The notes under the pieces were generated by a model. The model was not told the DNA's origin, did no database searches, and saw only the letters and a list, made by a program, of their open reading frames with translations. The translations under genes and the position numbers were made by a program. This document shows, one piece after another, positions 44,064 to 52,519 of a stretch of DNA of 64,000 nucleotides (the first letter of the stretch is position 1; each line of letters begins with the position of its first letter). This DNA is from Paenibacillus phytorum. GTDB lineage: Bacteria; Bacillota; Bacilli; Paenibacillales; NBRC-103111. The stretch covers positions 124,001 through 188,000 of the forward strand of contig NZ_WHOA01000241.1 of NCBI RefSeq assembly GCF_013141715.1, read 5' to 3'.

Positions 44064-44342
44064 ATGTGCCGAAATATTAAGACACTATTCAATTTCGATC
44101 CTTTGGCTACCGATGATGAAATCCAGGCGGCCTCGCTGCAATTTGTAAGAAAGATCTCGGGCTTTACTGAGCCTTCGAAGGCGAATGAGGCGGCGTTCAA
44201 TCAGGCTGTCAAGGATGTTAGTTTAGTTGCCCGGAATTTGTTTAACTCGTTGGTAACCAATGCTGAGCCTCGTAATCGTGAGGTTGAAATCGAACGTGCG
44301 CGTGCTAGGAATGCAAAAAGATTTGGAACAAGAGAAGATTAA
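44064..44342 (+). CDS. DUF2277 family protein
   Basis: 92 residues with the DUF2277 start MCRNIKTLFNFDPLATDDEI and the segment QFVRKISGFTEPSKANEAAF, then a charged tail ending RARNAKRFG. Members are small, widely conserved in actinobacteria, proteobacteria and some Firmicutes, and of unknown function. AAAAGGAGAAAGCT precedes the ATG. A terminator follows, so it is monocistronic. Confidence 0.9.
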   Translation: MCRNIKTLFNFDPLATDDEIQAASLQFVRKISGFTEPSKANEAAFNQAVKDVSLVARNLFNSLVTNAEPRNREVEIERARARNAKRFGTRED

Positions 44343-44367
44343 TGACATCTTAGATGAAATAATTGCG

Positions 44368-44398
44368 GGTTCTTTCTTAAGAGGAAAGAGCCTTTTTT
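44368..44398 (+). terminator. Terminator after the DUF2277 gene
   Basis: GGTTCTTTC (44368-44376) pairs with GAAAGAGCC (44384-44392), one G-T pair, then six T. Confidence 0.88.
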
Positions 44399-44493
44399 GT
44401 ATTTACATGGATAGGCGTTCAACTTGTCCTTGTAGCGTTCAAGCCTCTTTACGCATATCTTGTATGAAACTAGTAGAAAATAGGTGATAGAAA

Positions 44494-45240
44494 GTGACCA
44501 AAGGTTTTGATTGTTCAACGCCTTTAACGGCACAAACCGCCGCTGCTTTCGTCAATGATGGCTACTTGTTTGTGGCCAGATATCTCGTTCCGAGTGGTTA
44601 CAAGGCGTTAACCAAAAGTGAAGCGGAAACGATCAGCGAGGCAGGTCTGCAAATCGTATCCGTTTTCGAAACAACGGCGAACCGAGCTCTCGGTGGACGA
44701 AGCGCTGGTTTGGATGATGGGGCAACGGCTTTACAGGTTGCTCATAATCTAGGCCAACCACCTGGCAGTTGTATTTACTTTGCTGTAGATTTTGATGCCT
44801 CAAGCGCCCAAATGCCAACCATTATTGCCTATATCCGTGCAGCAAGTGAGGCGACACCCGAGTATACGACAGGTGTATATGGTTCTTACAGCGTGATGGA
44901 AGCCGTCCGGAACGCTCGAGCTTGCTCTCATTTTTGGCAAACGTATGCTTGGAGTGGTGGTAAGAAGGCTAATTTCATAAACATTTATCAATACTTAAAC
45001 GATGTAGTTGAGCATGGGATTGGCGTGGATTACGATGACTCGTATGGAAATGAAGGTTGGTGGAATACGATAGCACCACCTGAGCCCCCCGTGTCGTATC
45101 CTTTGTCTCCTAAAGATGCCAATGTGATTATACCTTTCCTTTCGGCCGGATATGAGGCGACGTCGTCCACTGCTGCTAGGGAAGAATTTCATCGACTTGC
45201 CAATGAGCTGCGCAGAGTTTCGGGTCAACCGGAACAATAA
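44494..45240 (+). CDS. DUF1906 (Rv2525c-like) glycoside hydrolase-like protein
   Basis: 248 residues. The N-terminal 190 residues are a DUF1906 TIM-barrel-like domain: KGFDCSTPLTAQTAAAF, VARYLVPSG, IVSVFETTANRAL, CIYFAVDFDASSAQM and GVYGSYSVMEAV; the acidic residues resemble those of GH25-like lysozyme folds. The C-terminal 50 residues have a repeat-like YPLSPKDANVIIPFLSAGY that looks like a small wall- or spore-binding helix pair. No signal peptide. Start GTG 44494 has a weak AGGTGAT site. A role in wall or spore peptidoglycan is inferred from the family. Confidence 0.88.
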   Translation: MTKGFDCSTPLTAQTAAAFVNDGYLFVARYLVPSGYKALTKSEAETISEAGLQIVSVFETTANRALGGRSAGLDDGATALQVAHNLGQPPGSCIYFAVDFDASSAQMPTIIAYIRAASEATPEYTTGVYGSYSVMEAVRNARACSHFWQTYAWSGGKKANFINIYQYLNDVVEHGIGVDYDDSYGNEGWWNTIAPPEPPVSYPLSPKDANVIIPFLSAGYEATSSTAAREEFHRLANELRRVSGQPEQ

Positions 45241-45277
45241 TCGCCCGAAAGTAAACCGAATCCTCCATCGATACGTT

Positions 45278-45291
45278 TACTCTATAGAGTA
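45278..45291. promoter_or_regulatory. Palindrome TACTCTATAGAGTA upstream of the cupredoxin gene
   Basis: A perfect 14-base inverted repeat, overlapped by AGTAAAC (45250-45256)/GTTTACT (45275-45281). The positions are right for an operator of the gene at 45322; the regulator is unknown. Confidence 0.4.
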
Positions 45292-45321
45292 GATGTACAA
45301 ATTCAGAGGAGGATTTTTAAT

Positions 45322-46095
45322 ATGAAAAAAAGCTTATTCGCGGTTGTACTAAGTTTCGGTTTGCTGACTACAAGCATCTTATCGGTTTCAGCTCAGGAAC
45401 ATGAGCCTGGGCACGATGGGATGGCTGCTGACATGAATATGAAAGCATCCGTACAACAGCAGGTAAAATCCGATATGAAGCTCACTTTGAATGGCAAGCC
45501 CTTGCAGCTCGATGAGTCCTACCTCATTGATAACTCCTTGTTTGTACCATACCGTGCCTTTGCAGAAGGGATTGGATCAGAAGTAGGCTATGATGCTGCA
45601 ACACAAATGGTCACTGTAAAGAAGGACGCAAAGACGGTTAAGCTCATGATCGGATCCACAGAAGCCAATGTGGACGGCGCCAAAGTATCCATGGTCGGTC
45701 CTGCTCAGTTAATTAACAGCTCAACCTTTGTTCACTCCCGTTTTTTAGCTGAAGTGTTCGGGATTAAGGTCTTGTATGATGAAAACACGCGGACGGTTAA
45801 TCTCGTTAGCGGAGGGACTTCGGGATCCGGACAAGAGGTAGCTAAAACGTATTACGTGAACATTGAGGGCTTTGCTTTCAAAGAAGGGGATATCACTGTT
45901 GAAGCAGGCTCCACTGTTATCTTTACGAATAAGGATAAAGTGAAACACAATGCTGTCGCTGATGATGGAAGTTTCCAAACAGCACTTTTGGCGATGGGTG
46001 AATCGGAAAGTGTTACGTTTGCTAAGCCAGGTGAGTATACGTACTTCTGTGAGCCTCATAAGAATTTCATGAAGGGTAAAATTACTGTGAAATAA
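45322..46095 (+). CDS. Secreted cupredoxin with copper-amine-oxidase-like stalk domain
   Basis: 257 residues with signal peptide ending in SVSA and a His/Met/Asp-rich linker (HEPGHDGMAADMNM). About residues 53-160 form a stalk domain (LTLNGKPLQLDESYLIDNSLFVPYR type, split here), and 172-257 a cupredoxin. Type 1 copper ligands fit His in KHNAV (about 209), Cys, His and Met in YFCEPHKNFM (about 243, 246, 251). It likely binds copper on the cell surface, for redox or sensing. AGAGGAGGA precedes the ATG, and a strong terminator follows. Confidence 0.9.
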   Translation: MKKSLFAVVLSFGLLTTSILSVSAQEHEPGHDGMAADMNMKASVQQQVKSDMKLTLNGKPLQLDESYLIDNSLFVPYRAFAEGIGSEVGYDAATQMVTVKKDAKTVKLMIGSTEANVDGAKVSMVGPAQLINSSTFVHSRFLAEVFGIKVLYDENTRTVNLVSGGTSGSGQEVAKTYYVNIEGFAFKEGDITVEAGSTVIFTNKDKVKHNAVADDGSFQTALLAMGESESVTFAKPGEYTYFCEPHKNFMKGKITVK

Positions 46096-46103
46096 AGATC
46101 ATA

Positions 46104-46146
46104 AGCCCGGCATCTCTCGACTAGCTCTGAGATGCCGGGCTTTTTT
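46104..46146. terminator. Strong terminator between converging genes
   Basis: GCCCGGCATCTC and GAGATGCCGGGC arms, 12 perfect pairs, followed by six T on the plus strand. The minus-strand gene ends at the edge of the T-run. Confidence 0.93.
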
Positions 46147-47281
46147 ATTGAATCACAGCGCTGCGGATGTACCAGCGCTCATTAAGCGAAGCTCTTTCGA
46201 GGTGAAAGAGCACACGCCTGTTCACAACCGCGGAAGCACGTACCGGCGTAGCCGAAACGTTAACCGCGGTGTCGAGCTGCAGGAGCTGGGACACGTCCCG
46301 CTCCGGGAGCTTGGACAGGCGGCGCATGCTTCGCACATGCAGCGCCTGCTCTTGCCCTGTGGTGACCTGCAGCAGCTGCAGGTCACCTTGGTTCGCCGCG
46401 CTGATCCACACGTCGATCAGCGCCCAGGGCGAGAGCTTGCTGATGTATTCCGTCAGCAAGCCTGCCGCTCGGTGCACCATGACCTGGTGCGCCGGGTCGA
46501 CGGAGCGGGAGCCGTGCGTCACGCTCCCGAGGAAGTGAATACAGAAATGACCGTTGAAGTCATTTCCGGGTATACCATCCCCTCCATGCGGCATGCCGTG
46601 CATGGATCCGGCTAGCGTGCGGCCGTTCAGCTTCACGAGGACCGCTTTGCGGTCCCAGCTCCAGGCGCCGCCGTAGATGGTTTTGAGCGTAGCGGAGTCG
46701 GATTTGGTCAGCGGCTGTACATCCGCATGATGGGAGCCCGCGCGGCGCTGTCCCTCAAAGCTGAGACCACTCTCCACGTCTACGATGGTGAATTTACTGT
46801 ATTTGGGGAGGACTTCACTTGCCTCCTCCCAGGGAAGTATTTCGCCATAATGTCTGGCTCTAACTACTTGAACTTGCGAACGCAGCGTTTCTTGAGCGGT
46901 GCTTGATATGTTTAGCGTAAGTCCCGCTGAGAGATCGACCACTTCACCATTCGGAGTAACACCATAGCGTTGTTGCACACCTTTTTTGTCAAATGAAAGC
47001 GTGGTATCCGGGGGAAGGGGAGCGACGAATGGCGTACCTATCCCTCCATCTTCTAGCTCTCGTTGTAATTTTTTATCTACAAATGTAGCTTCAGTTTGAT
47101 AAGCAGCATGAGGTGAAACTTTAACGACCAGCTGGAATTTCCCAGAACTCGAGGTTTCTTCAAGCTGTGGCATACTGCCGTGAGCCTGTGTGTTGATACT
47201 TGTTGCAGCTGTTAATAGGGTTGTAAACAACAGCGTGCAAAACAGCTTCCGGAGCAAGCTGTTTGCTCGGAATGGATGCAT
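46145..47281 (-). CDS. Secreted protein with GHFCIHF motif, unknown
   Basis: 378 residues with signal peptide ending in INTQAHG. I cannot assign a family with confidence. The central domain holds SHHADVQPLTKSD, YGGAWSWDRKAVLVKLNGR, SMHGMPHG and NDFNGHFCIHFLGSVTHGS followed by DPAHQVMV; the HG...HxCIH order is reminiscent of L,D-transpeptidase (YkuD) active sites but is not a clear match. The 3' half of the gene is much more GC-rich than its neighbours. A role outside the membrane, perhaps on the cell wall, is inferred from the signal peptide. Confidence 0.75.
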   Translation of the reverse strand: MHPFRANSLLRKLFCTLLFTTLLTAATSINTQAHGSMPQLEETSSSGKFQLVVKVSPHAAYQTEATFVDKKLQRELEDGGIGTPFVAPLPPDTTLSFDKKGVQQRYGVTPNGEVVDLSAGLTLNISSTAQETLRSQVQVVRARHYGEILPWEEASEVLPKYSKFTIVDVESGLSFEGQRRAGSHHADVQPLTKSDSATLKTIYGGAWSWDRKAVLVKLNGRTLAGSMHGMPHGGDGIPGNDFNGHFCIHFLGSVTHGSRSVDPAHQVMVHRAAGLLTEYISKLSPWALIDVWISAANQGDLQLLQVTTGQEQALHVRSMRRLSKLPERDVSQLLQLDTAVNVSATPVRASAVVNRRVLFHLERASLNERWYIRSAVIQ

Positions 47282-47448
47282 AGGTTAGCTTCCTCCTCAT
47301 TCAGTTTTATAAGCACATTATCAAGTTTTTACAAAATGTCTTAAATTTATGAACAGTAGTCCTGCTTATGCTGTCCTATTTAGATTTGTGATAAAATAAC
47401 AGAAGTATGCAGCTTTTAGAACACGATTTGGAAAGGAAGGTAATACGA

Positions 47449-48282
47449 ATGAAACCAAGCGCGGGTAAACCGTTTGAACTTTGTATAGAGACAGAACGTG
47501 TTGTGAGAGGGGACTTTTATGAAGCGGCATCACAGCCGACCAGAGGGACATTAATTATTTGTCACGGGTACAAAGGCTTCAAGGATTGGGGGATGTTCCC
47601 GCATGTGGCTCAGGCGTTAGCCGAAGAGGTTGATGTGATTTCGATCAATTTTTCTCACAACGGCGTGGGCGCTGACTTACTTGAGTTCACGGAGCTTGAG
47701 AAGTTTGCTCGAGACACCTATACCAAAGATTTAGAAGATTTGCATGCAGTTGTGAATGATATTCGTACCCGTGAAGGTTCAGCCAGCCAGAAACCCATCC
47801 TTCTTTTAGGCCATAGCAGGGGGGCGGCTGTGTGCTTAATCTATGCGCTTGATCATCCTGAGCACATTGCCGGTGTGATTAGCTGGAACGGGATTGCGAA
47901 TGTTGATTTATTTACGGAGGAAAATAAAGCGGAGATGCGGGCAACAGGGAGAACGTACACGTTGAACGGTCGCACGAAGCAAAACATGCCGCTGGATCTC
48001 GAAATCTTAGAAGATATGGAGCATAATCGTGAGCGCTTCGATATTGTGGGTAGGATTCGCGGTGCTAAATTTCCAATCGCTCTTATTCAGGGGATGGAGG
48101 ATGGAGAGAGAGGAATTCGAGGTTCCAAGAGGCTTGTTGAGCAAAATGACGCCATTGCATGGATTAGAATACCTGAGGGCAACCATACCTTTGGTTCTGT
48201 TCATCCATATCAAGGGGAGACGAAGCCTTTGAAGGAAGCAATTCATGAAACCAAACAAACGATTCAAGGGATGTTAGCCTAA
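47449..48282 (+). CDS. Alpha/beta hydrolase
   Basis: 277 residues from ATG 47449, with AAGGAAGG nine bases upstream (a frame start at 47407 has none). The nucleophile elbow is LLGHSRGAAV (Ser about residue 125), the oxyanion region IICHGYKGFKDWG near 42, Asp in ALIQGMEDG and His in EGNHTFG. Cytoplasmic, no signal peptide. Such enzymes are esterases, thioesterases or dienelactone hydrolase-like; the substrate is unknown. The antiporter gene follows after only three bases, so the two are cotranscribed. Confidence 0.87.
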   Translation: MKPSAGKPFELCIETERVVRGDFYEAASQPTRGTLIICHGYKGFKDWGMFPHVAQALAEEVDVISINFSHNGVGADLLEFTELEKFARDTYTKDLEDLHAVVNDIRTREGSASQKPILLLGHSRGAAVCLIYALDHPEHIAGVISWNGIANVDLFTEENKAEMRATGRTYTLNGRTKQNMPLDLEILEDMEHNRERFDIVGRIRGAKFPIALIQGMEDGERGIRGSKRLVEQNDAIAWIRIPEGNHTFGSVHPYQGETKPLKEAIHETKQTIQGMLA

Positions 48283-48285
48283 ACG

Positions 48286-49647
48286 ATGTTAACGATTAGA
48301 CAACTTAGTGCAGTTATCACGATAACGATTATAGGGCTTGCTGTCGCTTATTTTCTACATATTCCTTTAGTGATTGGATTTTCATTGGGGCTTTTGACTT
48401 TGGGGGCCCTCATTTGGAGAGCGGGAACAACATTTCGGGGCATCTTGAAAAGTATGTGGGAAGGTGTCAAACACACCAAAGAAGTCATTTGGATTCTTGC
48501 CTTAGTGGGCATGGTTATCCCTACATGGACAATGAGCGGTACGATCCCATTTATGATAGATTTGGGCCTTAGTGTAGTTGATCCTAGTTTTTTTCTAACA
48601 TTTTCATTTGTACTTTCCGTTTGCATTTCTATGGTGCTGGGCACCTCTACAGGAACGCTAAGTTCTGTGGGTATCCCATTAATTGGTCTGGGGCTGCTGC
48701 TGCAAATCCCGCTTCCAATGGTTGCTGGTGCACTTGTGTCGGGTGCGTTCGTTGGCGATCGGACTTCACCCTTTTCCAGTGCAAACAGACTTGTAGCTTC
48801 TTCAACAGGCGTATCCATGCAGGTCCTTTTTAAAGCCTTACTACCCACAACAATAGGTGCGTTAGGTGTCGCGATTGGGTTTTTCTTAGTTTGTGATTTT
48901 AATGGAGAATGGCATCGTAGTGTCATCACCTTACACAATCAGCAGTTTGCATCGGGATTTAGGTACAGCTTGTGGCTCTTGCTGCCCGTACTTGTACTAT
49001 TGATTTCAATCCTTTTAAGGTTCAAAACAAGAAATGGCTTCCTCTTGTCGATTGCTTGTGCGATCGTAATTGGCATGAGCTTGCAACAAATGACTTGGAA
49101 TGAATGGTTGCACGATATGTGGTTCGGCTATCAATCTAGCATTTTTGAATCGCTGCAAACCAAAGGTCTTTCTAACATGATCGAACTGATTGCTCTTATC
49201 GCACTCGCAGGTGCTTACAGTGGCATTTTAGAAAAGTATCGTATCCTAGAGACTTATATGCAAAAGCTACTAGGGGAGACATCCGCTTCACTCCTTTCTG
49301 CGACTGTACGAACCTCCTTGTTTGGATTAGGGCTTGGCCTTGTTTCGTGTACGCAAACATTGCCTATTATGATGACGGGGCGGAGTTTACTGCCTTTTTG
49401 GGAAGAGAGGTTTCCTCGCAGTCAGCTTGCACGAGTTGTGGCCGATTCAAGCCTTATTCTAGCTGCGATGATTCCGTGGAACATGCTTGCCATCGTCTGT
49501 GGAACAATAGTAGGTGTACCCGTGTTAGCGTATGTCGGCTATGCGCCGTTTCTTAGGGCTTTACCTGTATGTACCTTGCTGTGGTCTTTATGGTGGAGGA
49601 AAAGTGGAAGTTTAAGTAGTAGAAGAGGAGTGGGATTCGATGGCTAA
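48286..49647 (+). CDS. NhaC family Na+/H+ antiporter
   Basis: 453 residues, about twelve predicted helices. NhaC-family marks are GTSTGTLSSVGIPLIGLG (about 119-136), GAFVGDRTSPFSSANRL (about 154-170, with the conserved Asp-Arg) and the C-terminal ADSSLILAAMIPWN. It exchanges cations for protons at the cytoplasmic membrane. The start follows the hydrolase stop by three bases without a clear site of its own, and its 3' end overlaps the phosphoesterase gene by eight bases, so all three are coupled. Confidence 0.87.
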   Translation: MLTIRQLSAVITITIIGLAVAYFLHIPLVIGFSLGLLTLGALIWRAGTTFRGILKSMWEGVKHTKEVIWILALVGMVIPTWTMSGTIPFMIDLGLSVVDPSFFLTFSFVLSVCISMVLGTSTGTLSSVGIPLIGLGLLLQIPLPMVAGALVSGAFVGDRTSPFSSANRLVASSTGVSMQVLFKALLPTTIGALGVAIGFFLVCDFNGEWHRSVITLHNQQFASGFRYSLWLLLPVLVLLISILLRFKTRNGFLLSIACAIVIGMSLQQMTWNEWLHDMWFGYQSSIFESLQTKGLSNMIELIALIALAGAYSGILEKYRILETYMQKLLGETSASLLSATVRTSLFGLGLGLVSCTQTLPIMMTGRSLLPFWEERFPRSQLARVVADSSLILAAMIPWNMLAIVCGTIVGVPVLAYVGYAPFLRALPVCTLLWSLWWRKSGSLSSRRGVGFDG

Positions 49648-50152
49648 TACCTATTTTATTTCGGACCATCACTTTGGTCATTCATCCATTATTGATTTCG
49701 AAGCTAGGCCTTTCGCCGATGCAGACGAAATGACTGCGACCATGATTGCCAAATGGAACGCTGTCGTCAACAAAGAAGACAAAGTATTTCATCTTGGGGA
49801 TTTTTCCTTCTTGAATAAAGAGCGAACCAAAGCCATTGTTTCGGAGTTAAATGGTTACAAAATCCTTGTTCTAGGTAACCACGATCGAGGGAGGTCGAGA
49901 ACTTGGTGGCTTGAAGTCGGCTTTGATGAAGTGAGCGAGTACCCGATCATTTATAAGAATTTCTTTTTCCTATCCCATGAGCCGATGTATATGAACAAAC
50001 AAATGCCTTACGTTAATGTACACGGCCATATTCACAGCCAGAAATACGAGGGACGCCATTACTTTAATGTGAGTGTGGAGCATTGGGATTATACGCCAGT
50101 TTCTTTTGAACAGATTCGAGATTCAGTTGTCGTGAGTGAGGAGCAGTCGTGA
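49640..50152 (+). CDS. Metallophosphoesterase
   Basis: 170-residue calcineurin-like phosphoesterase with all metal-binding blocks: SDHHFGH (residues 8-14), HLGDFSF (about 51-57), LGNHDRG (about 77-83), LSHEPM and VHGHIHS (about 126-132). The size and order are those of small phage- and bacterium-encoded YfcE/phosphoesterase proteins. The substrate is unknown. AGAGGAG lies inside the end of the antiporter gene. A terminator follows the stop. Confidence 0.9.
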   Translation: MANTYFISDHHFGHSSIIDFEARPFADADEMTATMIAKWNAVVNKEDKVFHLGDFSFLNKERTKAIVSELNGYKILVLGNHDRGRSRTWWLEVGFDEVSEYPIIYKNFFFLSHEPMYMNKQMPYVNVHGHIHSQKYEGRHYFNVSVEHWDYTPVSFEQIRDSVVVSEEQS

Positions 50153-50162
50153 TGGCACGTTT

Positions 50163-50192
50163 AAGTCACTCCATCGTGGAGTGGCTTTTTTT
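50163..50192 (+). terminator. Terminator after the phosphoesterase gene
   Basis: AAGTCACTCCA (50163-50173) pairs with TGGAGTGGCTT (50177-50187) around TCG, followed by T-run. Confidence 0.9.
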
Positions 50193-50201
50193 ATTCAGAA
50201 A

Positions 50202-50229
50202 AGAAAAAAGCGGGAACTATTGTCCCGCT
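50202..50229 (-). terminator. Terminator overlapping the end of the 126-residue gene
   Basis: On the minus strand AGCGGGA (50229-50223) pairs with TCCCGCT (50215-50209), followed by a run of T. The TAG stop (50219-50217) lies in the loop. Confidence 0.88.
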
Positions 50230-50597
50230 AATTTGTTTATGGTCTCTATTTTCTTATCATGACTTAGCTTAACAAACACAGTAGATATTTCACTTTTTGG
50301 ATTATCTACACGAATATCTCGATTGTTGAAATGCACATGATCAATTCCTAAGCTGTGGAACATAAATTTATGTTCCTCCGTATCCAAACCTTCGAATGAG
50401 AAGTCTCCCATGAGTCTGAAAATGTCTTCATGATCTTTCATAAGAACATCGATATGGTTAGTTGTTACGTGAATATTCAGCAGCAAGGTATTGGAAAATT
50501 CGATTAGAAAGGTTCCTTTACGTATTCCTTTTTCTAATCTATGCCACTTTCCGGTAATAGCCTCAACTAGCGTACTACCATCAGAGAAATCGCTCAT
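50217..50597 (-). CDS. Hypothetical protein, last gene of the ECF sigma operon
   Basis: 126 residues, soluble, no signal peptide or membrane helix. It reads as an alternating alpha/beta protein with STVFVKLSHDKKIETINKL at the C-terminus and acidic central part; I do not recognise the family. GAGAGGTGAC precedes the ATG. It lies 23 bases after the bactofilin-like gene on the same strand, so it is probably the last gene of the sigma-factor transcription unit. Confidence 0.7.
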   Translation of the reverse strand: MSDFSDGSTLVEAITGKWHRLEKGIRKGTFLIEFSNTLLLNIHVTTNHIDVLMKDHEDIFRLMGDFSFEGLDTEEHKFMFHSLGIDHVHFNNRDIRVDNPKSEISTVFVKLSHDKKIETINKLAGQ

Positions 50598-50620
50598 TTT
50601 GTCACCTCTCTAATTGCGTA

Positions 50621-51448
50621 TTAAACTCGTTTTTTCTTTCTTACTTTTTCAACAAACCAAATCGTTGCAACCCCAAAGGAAAACAGGAAGATAACCACAA
50701 GGATGAGTAACCCCAGAATAGGAATATTTACAGATGAGGTTAGAATAAATGCTCCTAATGTGGCTTTAATCCAGTCCGATTTCCCTGATGTTCCCTGGAC
50801 TCGTTCTGCAATGAGATAGCTAATGGTGGTCATTCCAAATGCAAATGCTACAAAAATAAGGAGACCTATCAGAAGAATGAAAGGTATACCTACTACTGTA
50901 AGCAGCAAAAGCAAACTTACTGCGATAAGAATCATCCCGCTAAAAAAACCTGTATAGATCAGCTTGCCCATGGATTCAAACCTATGTTTTTCAATAAAAG
51001 AAGCGGTTCGATGCTTACCCAATAAGATCATAAGCAGGGGGATAAGAATCATAATTAAACTTCCAGCTAATTGAATGACCCATATTCCAAGTACAAGTCC
51101 TCCACCAATAAGAAGACTATTTTGAGTAGCATGGTCCAAAGATATACTTATGACGTCGCCATTAATTACCGACCCAGCGTCTTGTTGGACTTTTCCCCCA
51201 ATGACGAATACAAAACCTTTAACCTGTGATGTAGACCCAAGGTGGACGTCGCCATTTACAATAACAACAGAGTTAGCGACTGATCCTAAAACGAGAGCAT
51301 CTCCACCGATTACAATAAAATCATCAACCGTTTGATTGGCAGGGATCGTAGTCGTTTGATGTTCAAAAATACTTTTCGCCATAACGGAAGAAGGAAGCAA
51401 CACGAATGCAAACAAAAACAAAAGGGCTATATAGATTGTTTTTTTCAA
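50621..51448 (-). CDS. Membrane protein with bactofilin-like external repeat domain
   Basis: 275 residues. A signal peptide ends near SSVMA; residues about 38-105 form short beta-helix turns (IVIGGDALVLGSVANSVVIV, GSTSQVKGFVFVIGG) like the polymer-forming bactofilin/DUF583 fold, here outside the membrane. Four predicted helices fill about 115-265 and the tail is basic (KVRKKKRV). It follows the anti-sigma gene by six bases, so it is probably a target or partner of the ECF system, perhaps in envelope stress. Confidence 0.8.
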   Translation of the reverse strand: MKKTIYIALLFLFAFVLLPSSVMAKSIFEHQTTTIPANQTVDDFIVIGGDALVLGSVANSVVIVNGDVHLGSTSQVKGFVFVIGGKVQQDAGSVINGDVISISLDHATQNSLLIGGGLVLGIWVIQLAGSLIMILIPLLMILLGKHRTASFIEKHRFESMGKLIYTGFFSGMILIAVSLLLLLTVVGIPFILLIGLLIFVAFAFGMTTISYLIAERVQGTSGKSDWIKATLGAFILTSSVNIPILGLLILVVIFLFSFGVATIWFVEKVRKKKRV

Positions 51449-51454
51449 ATGAAT

Positions 51455-51961
51455 TCATCCCCTTCCGTTCATGTTTGTCCGGAGTAAGCGACGTAGATAA
51501 AAACTTGAGAAAATAAGCATGAAGATAGAAAAGAGGATAGATGCTCCAAATAAAGAAGGAACTGACGTCAAGACACTAGGGATGACAAAGATGAGAACAG
51601 CTATAAATTTAAATAAAATAGAAATTAATTTAACAAACACAGGCCCGGATAAAATAAAAACTGTAAGTACTGCAAGAATTCCTGCTACCGGTAAAGCAAT
51701 CCACGCTTTAGTTATAGATTTAGATTTTAAATTAGCGGCCGAATTTAAATTAATTTCATTTATGATTCTTTGTTCTAGGTTCTCTGGGGCTTCAAAATCC
51801 TGAAAAGCGGAAGAAACTTGGAACTTTATTTGAAGAAGATCTTCATACAGCGTCTGGCATTGTTCACAGTAGGCTAGATGTTCTTCAATGAGGCGATTTT
51901 CATCGGCATTCAGTTCGTTATCGATATAGGCTGATAATAAATCATCCGGATGGTTTTTCAT
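51455..51961 (-). CDS. Anti-sigma factor with zf-HC2 domain
   Basis: 168 residues. The N-terminal zinc-binding anti-sigma domain has the His-x3-Cys-x2-Cys motif in EEHLAYCEQC (about residues 26-35). Two or three hydrophobic segments (about 88-155) make it a membrane protein, and a short basic tail follows. It starts inside the end of the sigma gene (ATGA overlap), the usual arrangement, and should hold that sigma factor at the membrane until a signal arrives. Confidence 0.88.
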   Translation of the reverse strand: MKNHPDDLLSAYIDNELNADENRLIEEHLAYCEQCQTLYEDLLQIKFQVSSAFQDFEAPENLEQRIINEINLNSAANLKSKSITKAWIALPVAGILAVLTVFILSGPVFVKLISILFKFIAVLIFVIPSVLTSVPSLFGASILFSIFMLIFSSFYLRRLLRTNMNGRG

Positions 51962-52482
51962 AGCTCATCCCCCTTTTTCATTTCAATTCGCAGAGCCATT
52001 CGAGCGGCATGCATGCGAGATTTCACAGTACCTACAGGTACATCTACTATAACTGCAATTTCCTCATACCTGTATCCATGAATGTCATGCAGTATTATAA
52101 CCTCTCGGTGTTCTGGAGTCAGATGTTTCAATGCCTCTTCGATCGTCAGTCTCAGGTGTGTTGGTTCATAACTTTTAATTAATTCTTCATTTTCTGTTGA
52201 AAGTGGCTGTTCTCTAGCGCGTTTCTTTAGTTTATCCTTACAAAGATTCGAAACAATGCGAATCAGCCAGGCAGAAAATGCATACTCCGTTTCAAGTTGA
52301 TTCATCGAATAGTAGGCTTTTATGAAAGCTTCCTGCGCTGCATCTTCTGCTTCCATCTGATCCCCTAACATACCTAAAGCATACCGATAAACATGACCTT
52401 TATACCTCTTTATTAACACTGTGAAAGCTTCTTTTTCTCCTCGTTTGGCTTGGTAAATTAATCGGTACAGTTCTTCATCCAC
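51958..52482 (-). CDS. ECF RNA polymerase sigma factor
   Basis: 174-residue sigma-70 family protein of the ECF type with region 2 (VLIKRYKGHVYRYALGMLG, DAAQEAFIKAYYSM, FSAWLIRIVSNLCKDKL) and region 4 (LTPEHREVIILHDIHGYRY, VPVGTVKSRMHAAR). AAGGGGG precedes the ATG. It is followed by its anti-sigma factor and preceded by 37 bases by the DedA-PAP2 gene on the same strand. The ECF-like promoter at 25106 is a possible target in this window. Confidence 0.92.
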   Translation of the reverse strand: MDEELYRLIYQAKRGEKEAFTVLIKRYKGHVYRYALGMLGDQMEAEDAAQEAFIKAYYSMNQLETEYAFSAWLIRIVSNLCKDKLKKRAREQPLSTENEELIKSYEPTHLRLTIEEALKHLTPEHREVIILHDIHGYRYEEIAVIVDVPVGTVKSRMHAARMALRIEMKKGDEL

Positions 52483-52519
52483 ACAGTATCAACCCCCTTA
52501 CATCCAAACGATGCATCAT

